Shown: positions 7,633 to 14,597, numbered from the stretch's first letter. The stretch is DNA of 14,762 bases from Bacteroidales bacterium (GCA_030523385.1 JAUNIV010000015.1:1-14762), one strand, 5' to 3'. Numbers and translations: made by a program. The notes: generated by a model from the letters alone, not told the origin.

Positions 7633-8535
7633 TTATTCCTTCACTCTGTACTCATTCGGCGTCATGCCTGTCCATTTCTTAAATGCCCGGCTGAAATATT
7701 GCGGATACTGATACCCCAGATAATAGGCTATTTCACTGATTGTTTTGTCAGAGTCGGATAGCAATGTTTTTGCTGTGTCCATTGTCTTTTGCTGTACATA
7801 TTCCTGTGCCGACTTACCCGTCTCTTTCTTTATCAGGTCGCCGAAGTAATTGGCTGAAAGATGCAGCTGGTCAGCACACCATGCTACGGTGGGAGTACCC
7901 AGATGCTGTGGCTTGTCCGAAGTGAAATAGTTGTCAAGCAGTTCCTCGAAGCGGGTCAGGATGTCCTTGTTGGCTTTCTTGCGCGTGATGAACTGGCGAT
8001 CATAAAAACGGGTGCAGTAATTCAAGAACAGTTCGATGGCAGAGGCGATAATGGTGTTGCTGTGCCGGTCCTTACCATTATTTATTTCATCATCTATCTT
8101 CCTTAAACAGTCAATGATGGTTTCGCGTTCTTGCAGCGAGAGGTGAAGGGCTTCGCTGACGTCGTAGGAAAAGAACGTATAGTCTTTGATGTGCCGTCCG
8201 AGCTGTGTGCCGCGCAACAGTTCGGGGCTGAAGTAAAGACACCAGCCCTTTGCCTGGTAGGTGGAACCGTCTGCCGGGTAGCCCAGTATCTGTCCGGGAG
8301 AGACGAACACAAGCGTATTCTCTTGATAGTCGTACTCCTTGCGCCCGTATTTCAGGTAATCGGCGCATTTCACATCTTTCAGAAAGATGACATACATACC
8401 GAAGTTTTTCCGGCAGTTCGGAATGGGATGTGTGATTTGCGAACCTTCGAGCACGTTTACCAAAGGATGGCGATCCTTCAATCCCCAATACGCATTGTAA
8501 TCACTGACCGTTGCTATATTTACTATCTTATCCAT
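7633..8535 (-). CDS. AraC-family transcriptional regulator
   Basis: This 300-aa protein is a typical Bacteroides AraC/XylS-type regulator. Residues about 25-175 form the N-terminal cupin-like sensor and dimer region (ENTLVFVSPGQILGYPADG at 72-90). Residues about 190-300 hold the double helix-turn-helix. The first HTH is around VAWCADQLHLSANYFGDLIKKETG (217-240, stated by position). The second is around TISEIAYYLGYQYPQYFSRAF (265-285) and is followed by KKWTGMTPNEYR, the classical AraC C-terminal signature. It is divergent from a sensor-only paralogue and two exported flavodoxins. The 21-bp-spaced direct repeats between them make it the likely activator of that set, and probably of itself. The inducer is unknown; AraC proteins beside flavodoxins and reductases are often redox- or electrophile-linked, which is inference here. 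Confidence 0.95.
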   Translation of the reverse strand: MDKIVNIATVSDYNAYWGLKDRHPLVNVLEGSQITHPIPNCRKNFGMYVIFLKDVKCADYLKYGRKEYDYQENTLVFVSPGQILGYPADGSTYQAKGWCLYFSPELLRGTQLGRHIKDYTFFSYDVSEALHLSLQERETIIDCLRKIDDEINNGKDRHSNTIIASAIELFLNYCTRFYDRQFITRKKANKDILTRFEELLDNYFTSDKPQHLGTPTVAWCADQLHLSANYFGDLIKKETGKSAQEYVQQKTMDTAKTLLSDSDKTISEIAYYLGYQYPQYFSRAFKKWTGMTPNEYRVKE

Positions 8536-8559
8536 AGAAACTTATCTTTAATCTGATTG

Positions 8560-8567
8560 CAAAAATA
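8560..8567 (-). promoter_or_regulatory. -7 promoter element of the AraC regulator gene
   Basis: Read on the - strand the bases are TATTTTTG, a full match to TAnnTTTG, 25 bases upstream of the regulator's ATG. A TTG lies at 8592-8594 on the - strand, a few bases too far for an ideal -33 box, and it overlaps the proposed AraC operator. Confidence 0.5.
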
Positions 8568-8591
8568 GCATATTTTCCATATAATCTTCTG

Positions 8592-8622
8592 CAATCTGTA
8601 AAAGTTATATTCCAATCCGTAA
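8592..8622. promoter_or_regulatory. Direct repeats with 21-bp period, candidate AraC operator
   Basis: CAATCTGTAA (8592-8601) and CAATCCGTAA (8613-8622) agree at 9 of 10 bases and start 21 bp apart, two helical turns, so they face the same side of the DNA. That is the usual arrangement of paired AraC-family half-sites. Shorter AATCT-type copies occur at 8550 (AATCTG) and 8583 (AATCT), at near-helical offsets. The pair lies between the two divergent -7 elements, about 31 bases upstream of the + strand one, fitting activation of the flavodoxin operon and autoregulation. Confidence 0.55.
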
Positions 8623-8653
8623 TTTGGATAAGTGCTTACCGGCGAAACCAAGG

Positions 8654-8661
8654 TAATTTTG
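8654..8661 (+). promoter_or_regulatory. -7 promoter element of the flavodoxin operon
   Basis: TAATTTTG is an exact TAnnTTTG match, 28 bases before the first ATG of the sensor-only gene. A TTTG occurs at 8623-8626, but the gap to the -7 element is 27 bases instead of about 20. The promoter therefore probably needs an activator. Confidence 0.5.
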
Positions 8662-8689
8662 CATCGTGAATCAAAAGAAAACGTAATTG

Positions 8690-9199
8690 ATGACTAAGGA
8701 AATGAATATGAACAATGTCATTACGATAGACAGGTTTAATAAACTCACGGGACAGGAGACGCTGCATCCATTGGTGGGACTTGCCGACTTGAAGGGTGAC
8801 GAGTTGCCTGATGACCTCTACTTGCCGTGCAATTTCTATGCATTGCTTTGCCGGCAGGACAGGCAAGGCACGCGGACCTCGCTGCAACTGATTAACCCCG
8901 GAGAACTCTTCGAGATTCCTTCGGCACGCCACCGTGAAGCAAGGAATTATACGGGTGTACTCTTTCATCCCGATCTGCTTTGCGATACGCCATTGGAAAA
9001 CTCCATCGACCGTTATCCCACCCGATGCTGTTGTCACAGTGCCTTGACCGAACGCGAACGGCAGACAATCTCCGATTGCCTGCGGGAGATTGACAAGGAA
9101 CTGCACCATGCCATTGACCGATATAGCAGTACGATTATCGTATCACACATTGAATTATTATTGAACTATTGTACACGATTTTGTAGTAACCCCAAATAA
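8690..9199 (+). CDS. AraC sensor-domain-only protein (lacks the HTH domain)
   Basis: This 169-aa protein matches only the N-terminal half of an AraC regulator. Residues 119-164 (from LTERERQTISDC to NYCTRF) align without gaps to the divergent full-length AraC protein, with 29 of 46 positions identical by eye. HPLV near 26 also matches. The frame stops five residues after NYCTRF, where the full-length protein continues for about 120 residues with both HTH motifs. No HTH remnant is visible before the next gene, which begins within 10 bases. It may be a decayed duplicate or a working stand-alone sensor that titrates ligand or forms inactive heterodimers. Start choice: ATG 8690 gives 169 aa; ATG 8708 has AAGGA at a good distance (8696-8700) and aligns better with the full-length N-terminus; a TTG at 8687 is less likely. 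It leads the flavodoxin operon. Confidence 0.7.
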   Translation: MTKEMNMNNVITIDRFNKLTGQETLHPLVGLADLKGDELPDDLYLPCNFYALLCRQDRQGTRTSLQLINPGELFEIPSARHREARNYTGVLFHPDLLCDTPLENSIDRYPTRCCCHSALTERERQTISDCLREIDKELHHAIDRYSSTIIVSHIELLLNYCTRFCSNPK

Positions 9200-9208
9200 A
9201 AATTGAAT

Positions 9209-9895
9209 ATGAAAAAGTTATTTATTATCCCATTTTTGCTTTTCTCGCTGGTAGCCACTCCGGCTTGTTCGTCTGATGATTCCGTGCAGGGAATGGAACA
9301 ACCGACAATCCCCGAAGAACCCAACCAGCCGGATAATCCCGATCAGCCGGATGGAGAGGTAAAAACACTCGTGGCTTACTTCTCCGCACAAGGACATACC
9401 CAAGCCGTGGCCGAACGCATCGTGGAACTGACCGGTGCGGATGTGTATCGCATCGAGGCAGCTGATCCGTATGCCGAGAATCCCTACGATGACAGTGACC
9501 GCATCCAGAATGAGGCATATAACGGCCTGCGTCCTGAAGTGGCGAATCTGCCTGATGCGGAGACCATCGCCCGCTATGATACCATCTTCGTCGGCTCACC
9601 CTGTTGGTGGCATCAGCCTGCGATGGTGGTCTGCACCTTCCTCGAAGCATACGACCTGACAGACAAGGTGGTTATCCCGTTCTTCACCTACGGGGCTACG
9701 ACCTATCTGAATGAGTCGATGCAGACCATCTACAGGGTAACACCCGATTCAAAGCACATCCCGGAGACATTGCCCGAAGACCTTAATCCGGACGACATCA
9801 CCACTCCCGGTCCGGCTGACGATGCAGGAATTGATATGCCGGGTAATGCCGGCGGTACAGAAGCATGGCTTCGCCGAATAGGAATCATCGAATAA
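9209..9895 (+). CDS. Exported flavodoxin-like lipoprotein
   Basis: This 228-aa protein starts with a signal peptide ending in TPAC (Cys20), a loose lipobox, followed by SSDD. It is therefore probably a lipoprotein, with aspartates after the Cys. Residues 28-50 form a Pro/Asn/Asp/Gln-rich tether. The flavodoxin fold (Flavodoxin_4-like) starts at VKTLVAYFSAQGHTQAVAERI (51-71): beta-1 and the FMN phosphate loop with the Ser/Thr/Gly pattern FSxxGxTxxxA. The isoalloxazine-side loop is VGSPCWWHQPA (128-138), and VVIPFFTYGA (154-163) is the next strand. It likely binds FMN and carries electrons or reduces quinone-like compounds at the periplasmic or surface side, which is unusual because flavodoxins are normally cytosolic. 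Start: ATG 9209 preferred over TTG 9203. It follows the sensor-only gene by 9 bases and the second flavodoxin begins 28 bases later. Confidence 0.85.
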   Translation: MKKLFIIPFLLFSLVATPACSSDDSVQGMEQPTIPEEPNQPDNPDQPDGEVKTLVAYFSAQGHTQAVAERIVELTGADVYRIEAADPYAENPYDDSDRIQNEAYNGLRPEVANLPDAETIARYDTIFVGSPCWWHQPAMVVCTFLEAYDLTDKVVIPFFTYGATTYLNESMQTIYRVTPDSKHIPETLPEDLNPDDITTPGPADDAGIDMPGNAGGTEAWLRRIGIIE

Positions 9896-9923
9896 TCATC
9901 CCTTTAATGAATATCAACGGAAA

Positions 9924-10619
9924 ATGAAAAAGACAATCGTATTATCTTGTGTGGTGGTAATCGCTGTATGCGCTTTCGTCACTTATTGTTGGGCTTCAAC
10001 GGAAAATGCCCATACCCAAGGCAGGCAACTGCCGCAAGACAGTCCTGTATCTGCTGTCGTAAACAATCCTCAAGGCAAAGTGCTTGTCGCCTATTTCTCC
10101 GTGCCCGAGACCGACGGTGTGGATGCGTCATCGGGAGCCAGCCGGGTATCAGCCAATGGCAAGATGATGGGTAACACGCATTATGTGGCTTCCATCATCA
10201 GCGAGGCCACAGGTGGAGAACTCTTTGAAATCAAGACTACGCATACTTATCCCGGTTCGCACAAGGCTCTGATTGATGCCGCGAAAGTGGAAATCGACAA
10301 CAATGCCCGTCCGAAGCTGGCTACCCATATCAAGAACCTGAAAGACTATGACGTGGTGTTCGTCGGCTTCCCTAACTGGTGGTATGATATGCCGATGCCG
10401 CTCTACTCGTTCTTCGATGAGTACGACTTCAGCGGCAAGACTGTTATCCCCTTCTGTACGCACGGCGGCAGCCGTTTCTCGGGTGCGATTAAAACCATCC
10501 GTGAATTGGAGAAAGGTGCAACCGTCCTTGACGGCTATGCCATCTCCCGCGACCGCGTGCCGGAGTCGAAAGACGGGGTGTTGAAATGGCTGGAGAAGAT
10601 AGGGATGAAAATGCAGTAA
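9924..10619 (+). CDS. Exported flavodoxin-like protein (second copy)
   Basis: This 231-aa protein has an N-terminal hydrophobic segment (about 4-24), either a signal peptide (cut near CWA/STE) or a membrane anchor. A flavodoxin domain starts at about 52. The phosphate-binding loop begins VLVAYFS (53-59) but carries an insertion of roughly 25 residues before GNTHYVASII (83-92), a variant I recall in the Flavodoxin_4-type subfamily. GFPNWWYDMPMPLYSFFDEY (148-167) and TVIPFCTHGGSRFSG (173-187) are strongly diagnostic; the latter loop contacts the FMN ring. It shares the WW loop with the preceding gene but is clearly divergent from it, so this is an old duplication or a recruitment of two subfamilies. 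It is the last gene of the AraC-linked operon. The partner and substrate are unknown; quinone or disulfide reduction in the envelope is only a guess. Confidence 0.88.
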   Translation: MKKTIVLSCVVVIAVCAFVTYCWASTENAHTQGRQLPQDSPVSAVVNNPQGKVLVAYFSVPETDGVDASSGASRVSANGKMMGNTHYVASIISEATGGELFEIKTTHTYPGSHKALIDAAKVEIDNNARPKLATHIKNLKDYDVVFVGFPNWWYDMPMPLYSFFDEYDFSGKTVIPFCTHGGSRFSGAIKTIRELEKGATVLDGYAISRDRVPESKDGVLKWLEKIGMKMQ

Positions 10620-10745
10620 ACTTATCGGGAGAACTGGAAATCCTGTAGCAGATTCTGAAAAGAAGGAGGGACTTGAATAGTTAATTAAGAACAAATATAA
10701 GCCAATTATTGAGGTAGAAGCATGGAAGGTGGTGCATCCGAAGTT

Positions 10746-10773
10746 TTTTGTGCGGCATAATGCTGTGGCAAAA
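10746..10773. promoter_or_regulatory. Imperfect 28-bp palindrome, candidate operator
   Basis: Outer arms TTTTG (10746-10750) and CAAAA (10769-10773) are perfect inverted repeats around the perfect odd palindrome GCATAATGC (10755-10763). The two share nearly the same centre (10759). This symmetric element lies just upstream of the -7 box at 10787, where an operator or activator site would be expected. It could also fold as a weak hairpin in RNA. Confidence 0.3.
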
Positions 10774-10786
10774 CCCAAAAAAGTAT

Positions 10787-10794
10787 TATTTTTG
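10787..10794 (+). promoter_or_regulatory. -7 promoter element of the SGNH/MBOAT cassette
   Basis: TATTTTTG matches TAnnTTTG exactly and lies 27 bases before the ATG at 10822. That placement supports 10822 as the start and argues against the GTG at 10729, which would lie upstream of the promoter. No clean -33 TTTG is at the standard distance. Confidence 0.5.
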
Positions 10795-10821
10795 CCGCTG
10801 TTTTTCAAAATAGCAAACAGT

Positions 10822-12192
10822 ATGAAGAATTATATATCGGTCACTTTCCTGCTTGTCCTCTTAGTGACAGGTGCGTTGTTGGGACTTTATTTCCTTCCGC
10901 CCCTCACCGTCGGAGGCAAGTCCTTGCGCAAAGTGGATTTGCTCTCCGACCTTCGTCCCGAACCGGAAGAGGACGAATGGGCGTGCGACTCCGATACCCT
11001 TGTCCTTCCGCCTCCCGTAAAGCCCGCCTTCATAGACACCTGCCGCACGGGCATGACCTGCATAGAAGATTATGCAGACTCCACGGCTCACGGCATGAAA
11101 ACCTTCTACGAAGCCCTGTGTAATGTGCGGACTATGAACCGTCCTGTCCGCATTGCCTACTTCGGCGATTCCTTCATTGAGGCAGACATCTTTACGGCAG
11201 ACCTTCGCGAGATGTTCCAAAAGGAGTTTGGCGGCTGTGGAGTAGGATATGTCTCCATCACATCACCTATCAGCGGCTATCGGACCACTGTGCGTCACAC
11301 CTTTGAAGGATGGAGCAGCCATGCCTCTACCGATTCCATTGGCTTTGATGCAAAATGTCAAGACATAGCCAACCGTTATTTCTTGCCGCACAAAGGAGCC
11401 TACGTGCAACTGAAAGGGCAGAGCAAATATGCCTCCCGGCTGGATACGTGTGAAGTATCTACCTGTTATTTCCTGAACAAAGGCTCTGTGGCTATCCGTT
11501 CTGCCATCAACGGGCGTGACGGAGAAGTGCATGAGCTTCCGGGTGAAGGAACCTTGCAGGCAGTAGATGTGGAAGGACGTATCGGACAGGTACGCTGGAC
11601 GGTGGAGCAAGCCGATTCTACTATCTTCTACGGTGTGGCGATGGACGGCAGGCGAGGAGTGTGCGTAGATAATTTCAGCGTGCGGGGTAGTAGCGGCCTG
11701 CAACTGCGCAGCATCCCTTTGCGCACGCTTCAGGCTTTCGGCAAGGTGCGTGCTTACGACCTGATTGTGCTCCAGTACGGACTGAATGTCGCTACGGAAC
11801 GGGGTGTGAATTATGACAACTACAAGCGGGGCATGCTGACAGTCATAGACCATCTGAAGACAGCTTTCCCCCATACCGCCATCCTGCTCGTCAGCGTGGG
11901 CGACCGTGAATACAAGGACAAGGAAGGCGAACTGCGCACCATGCCCGGCGTGAAGAACCTCATCCGTTACCAGCAGTCCATAGCGGCCGACGGGCACATT
12001 GCTTTCTGGAATCTGTATGACGCTATGGGCGGCGAAGGAAGTATCCTCGATATGATAGACCGGAAGATGGCCAACCTGGATTATACGCACATCAACTTCA
12101 AGGGTGGCAAGCACTTGGCGGGCATCTTGTTTGAAACGCTGATGTATGGCAAGGAACAGTATGAAAGGAGGAAGGCGTATGAGGAAGAATGA
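10822..12192 (+). CDS. Membrane-anchored SGNH/GDSL-type hydrolase (AlgJ/AlgX- or PatB-like role)
   Basis: This 456-aa protein has an N-terminal membrane segment (about 4-25) with no clear signal-peptidase site, so it is probably anchored with its body in the periplasm. A Glu/Asp/Pro-rich linker spans about 44-70. The SGNH core opens with RIAYFGDSFIEAD (110-122; nucleophile Ser117 in GDS). YGLN (319-322) supplies the conserved Asn, and DYTHINFKG (420-428) supplies the catalytic Asp420/His423 pair. About 150-310 is a beta-rich insert (many short hydrophobic strands, for example VRWTVEQADSTIFYG), which makes it much longer than a minimal SGNH enzyme of about 200 aa. It overlaps the next gene and sits in a cassette ending in an MBOAT protein. 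A role in transferring or removing acyl groups on an envelope glycan is therefore likely, by analogy and not proven. Confidence 0.85.
   Translation: MKNYISVTFLLVLLVTGALLGLYFLPPLTVGGKSLRKVDLLSDLRPEPEEDEWACDSDTLVLPPPVKPAFIDTCRTGMTCIEDYADSTAHGMKTFYEALCNVRTMNRPVRIAYFGDSFIEADIFTADLREMFQKEFGGCGVGYVSITSPISGYRTTVRHTFEGWSSHASTDSIGFDAKCQDIANRYFLPHKGAYVQLKGQSKYASRLDTCEVSTCYFLNKGSVAIRSAINGRDGEVHELPGEGTLQAVDVEGRIGQVRWTVEQADSTIFYGVAMDGRRGVCVDNFSVRGSSGLQLRSIPLRTLQAFGKVRAYDLIVLQYGLNVATERGVNYDNYKRGMLTVIDHLKTAFPHTAILLVSVGDREYKDKEGELRTMPGVKNLIRYQQSIAADGHIAFWNLYDAMGGEGSILDMIDRKMANLDYTHINFKGGKHLAGILFETLMYGKEQYERRKAYEEE
12164..12171 (+). promoter_or_regulatory. Strong Shine-Dalgarno site inside the upstream SGNH gene
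   Basis: AAAGGAGG lies 7 bases before the ATG at 12179, an ideal Shine-Dalgarno position. Bacteroidetes use such sites rarely, so it stands out. It decides between 12179 and the in-frame ATGs at 12146 and 12161, and lies within the last codons of the previous gene. Confidence 0.6.
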
Positions 12193-13162
12193 CAGCATCC
12201 TTTGGGTGCTCGTGGTAATGCTCATGTCGGCTTTCTTGCCTTGGGGAAGGGCTTATGCACAAGATACCATACCCGGACTTGCCTTGCCACAGCGACCTTT
12301 GCTTCAAGCGGTTGAGGCTCGTGAGATGCACCGTGCCATGCGCCCCATTGCGGTGCACGATTCGCTTCCGCCCGGTTTTCTTCATGCAGCAGCAAATGTC
12401 ATTGAAGACGACAGCCATTCGCTTGTCGCGTTCTGGCAGAAGTTGAACGAGCTTTCCGGCCCTGTCCGCATTGTACACATAGGTGACTCTCATGTACGCG
12501 GGCATCTTTATCCGTTGGTCACCCGTCGTGGCTTGGAAGCCGATTTCGGTGCCGAAGCCGTCTTTCCCGATACCATTTCCTACCGTACCAGTGGATTGGC
12601 CCGCGAAACGGGGCATGCCGGTGTGATTTATCACATCGTGGGCATCAACGGAGCCACTTGCGCCACTTTCTCCACCGAACAGAAGATAAAGGAGATAGCC
12701 GACTTGCATCCCGATTTGGTTATTGCTTCCTTCGGAACCAACGAAGCACATAGCCGCCGCTACCAGGTGCAGGATCATAAGTATCAGATTTCGCACCTGA
12801 TTTCCATGCTGGAAGACGCCTGTCCCGGAGCCAACTTCCTGCTGACCACTCCCCCGGGAGCTTATACAGGCCGTCGCCGTTCGCGCATCGTCAATCCGCG
12901 CACCGTAACCGTGGTGCGTACCATTCGTGAATATGCACAAGAGCATCATTTGGCAGTGTGGAATCTCTATGACATCGTAGGAGGAAAGACCGATGCCTGC
13001 CGCAACTGGACAAAGTACCGCATGATTCGTGCCGACGGCATCCACTTCACCCCCGAAGGTTATCGTTTACAAGGAAATTTATTGCATCAAGCATTGATAA
13101 AAGCATTTAATGATTATGTGGCAACTGGATTTGACCAAACTGACAGACATTCTGACGTATGA
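12179..13162 (+). CDS. Secreted SGNH/GDSL-type esterase or acyltransferase
   Basis: This 327-aa protein has a signal peptide with a predicted cut after AYA (Ala27|Gln28), so it is periplasmic or exported. The complete SGNH set is visible: IVHIGDSHVRG (98-108; Ser103-104 region, GDS at 102-104), Gly157 in GINGAT, Asn188 in FGTNEAH (185-191) and Asp286/His289 in ADGIHFTPEGY (285-295). The block order and spacing are canonical, so it is probably catalytically active. The start at 12179 overlaps the previous SGNH gene by 14 bases and follows a strong ribosome-binding site; its own end overlaps the MBOAT gene by about 50 bases, so all three are surely co-transcribed. It is not a simple duplicate of its neighbour: length and insert differ. 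One of the two may add acyl groups while the other removes them, which is inference. Confidence 0.9.
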   Translation: MRKNDSILWVLVVMLMSAFLPWGRAYAQDTIPGLALPQRPLLQAVEAREMHRAMRPIAVHDSLPPGFLHAAANVIEDDSHSLVAFWQKLNELSGPVRIVHIGDSHVRGHLYPLVTRRGLEADFGAEAVFPDTISYRTSGLARETGHAGVIYHIVGINGATCATFSTEQKIKEIADLHPDLVIASFGTNEAHSRRYQVQDHKYQISHLISMLEDACPGANFLLTTPPGAYTGRRRSRIVNPRTVTVVRTIREYAQEHHLAVWNLYDIVGGKTDACRNWTKYRMIRADGIHFTPEGYRLQGNLLHQALIKAFNDYVATGFDQTDRHSDV

Positions 13163-14597
13163 CGCGAAGCAGCCGATGATATTCAGCAGCGGATTGTTCT
13201 TGTTTCTTTTTTTAGGCTTCAGCCTGATTTATGTGCTGTTGCAGAAGCGGGACACGGCACGCCTGCTGTTCGTCACGCTGTTTTCCTATTACTTTTATTA
13301 TAAGAGCAGCGGCATGTATTTCTTCCTGCTGGGCGTGGTGACGGTGACAGATTTTCTGTTGGCAGGTGCCATGTGGCGCACCGTGACGAAGTGGAAACGG
13401 AAGCTCCTGCTGATTACCAGTCTGTGTGTCAACCTGGGTCTGCTGTGCTACTTCAAGTACACCAATTTCTTTTATGAAATGCTGGCTCCATTATGGGACG
13501 GGGAGTTTCGTCCGTTAGATATTTTCCTTCCCGTGGGCATTTCCTTTTTCACTTTCCAGTCGTTGAGCTATACCCTTGATGTTTATCGTCGTCAGTTGGA
13601 ACCCCTGCATCGGTTGTTGGATTATGCCTTCTATGTATCTTTTTTCCCGCAGTTGGTGGCCGGTCCCATCGTGCGTGCACGCGACTTTATTCCTCAGATA
13701 CGCCGTCCTCTTTTTGTTTCGCAAGAGATGTTCGGGCAGGGAGTATTCTTTATTCTGAGCGGTTTGTTTAAGAAAGCCGTCATATCCGATTATATAAGCG
13801 TGAACTTCGTGGAGCGCATCTTCGACAATCCCGCACTCTACTCGGGCGTGGAGAACCTGTTCGGAGTCTATGGTTATGCCTTGCAGATTTATTGCGACTT
13901 TTCGGGCTACAGCGACATGGCTATAGGTATTGCCCTGCTGTTGGGCTTCCGCTTCCCCATGAACTTCAATTCTCCCTACAAGGCCGATAGCATTACGGAC
14001 TTCTGGCATCGTTGGCACATTTCCCTCTCCACATGGCTGCGCGATTACCTATATATATCTTTAGGCGGCAATCGCAAGGGTAAGTTGCGTACCTACGTGA
14101 ATTTGTTTCTCACGATGTTGCTGGGCGGCCTGTGGCACGGTGCTTCATGGAATTTTGTGTTGTGGGGAGCATTTCATGGCGTGGCATTGGCTGTCCACAA
14201 GGCTTGGCGCAGTCTGCTGGGCAAACCTAAGCAGGCTGTCAGTCATGGCATCCGCAAATGCTTCGCCGTCTTTTTCACTTTCCATTTCGTCTGCTTCTGT
14301 TGGATCTTCTTCCGCAACACCACGTTCGAGGCTTCGCAGAGTATGCTGACTCAGATGTTCACTTCTTTCCATCCCGAAGTATTCACCCAATTGGTAGCGG
14401 GCTATTGGAAAGTATTCATCCTGATGGGTGTGGGCTATCTGCTCCATTTCTCGCCGGACAGTTGGCAGGATGCCTGTTGCAAGGGTGTGGTGAAACTTCC
14501 TTTGTTGGGTAAGGCTTTCCTGTTGGTTGCCTTGATTTATTTGGTTATCCAAGTCAAGAGTAGCGATATACAGCCTTTTATTTACTTTCAGTTTTGA
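13110..14597 (+). CDS. MBOAT-family membrane O-acyltransferase (AlgI/DltB/PatA-like)
   Basis: This 495-aa polytopic membrane protein has about ten or more hydrophobic segments. Family hallmarks are LPVGISFFTFQSLSYTLDVYR (140-160), FFPQLVAGPIVRARDFIPQ (178-196), YCDFSGYSDMAIGIALLLG (261-279), NFNSPY then DFWHRWHISLSTWLRDYLY (297-315) and LLGGLWHGASWNFVLWG (337-353). His343 in WHG is the expected catalytic His. Such proteins take an acyl group from a cytosolic donor across the membrane to a periplasmic acceptor, often with SGNH partner enzymes as in alginate (AlgI with AlgJ/AlgX) or peptidoglycan (PatA with PatB) acetylation. ATG 13110 or ATG 13116 may be the true start; both overlap the SGNH gene by about 50 bases. 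The acceptor glycan is unknown, since no glycosyltransferase lies nearby. Confidence 0.95.
   Translation: MIMWQLDLTKLTDILTYDAKQPMIFSSGLFLFLFLGFSLIYVLLQKRDTARLLFVTLFSYYFYYKSSGMYFFLLGVVTVTDFLLAGAMWRTVTKWKRKLLLITSLCVNLGLLCYFKYTNFFYEMLAPLWDGEFRPLDIFLPVGISFFTFQSLSYTLDVYRRQLEPLHRLLDYAFYVSFFPQLVAGPIVRARDFIPQIRRPLFVSQEMFGQGVFFILSGLFKKAVISDYISVNFVERIFDNPALYSGVENLFGVYGYALQIYCDFSGYSDMAIGIALLLGFRFPMNFNSPYKADSITDFWHRWHISLSTWLRDYLYISLGGNRKGKLRTYVNLFLTMLLGGLWHGASWNFVLWGAFHGVALAVHKAWRSLLGKPKQAVSHGIRKCFAVFFTFHFVCFCWIFFRNTTFEASQSMLTQMFTSFHPEVFTQLVAGYWKVFILMGVGYLLHFSPDSWQDACCKGVVKLPLLGKAFLLVALIYLVIQVKSSDIQPFIYFQF

Larger units (their letters stand above)
10620..10821 (+). other. Intergenic region between flavodoxin and SGNH genes
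   Basis: These 202 bases separate two same-strand operons. I see no strong terminator hairpin after the flavodoxin gene, only the short CAGATTCTG (10649-10657) and the 8-base palindrome TTAATTAA (10681-10688). An open frame runs from 10681 into the SGNH gene, but it has no ATG before 10822 and looks fortuitous. The downstream half holds the palindrome and promoter entered separately. Confidence 0.5.

Noticed and set aside
10681..10728. Open frame before the SGNH gene that could be a gene remnant
   Set aside because: It is short, has no ATG and shows no recognisable family. It is probably a fortuitous stop-free stretch.
10729..10821. N-terminal extension of the first SGNH gene from a GTG codon
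   Set aside because: The GTG lies upstream of a perfect -7 promoter element, and the extension would place a basic stretch before a normal membrane anchor. The ATG at 10822 is better.
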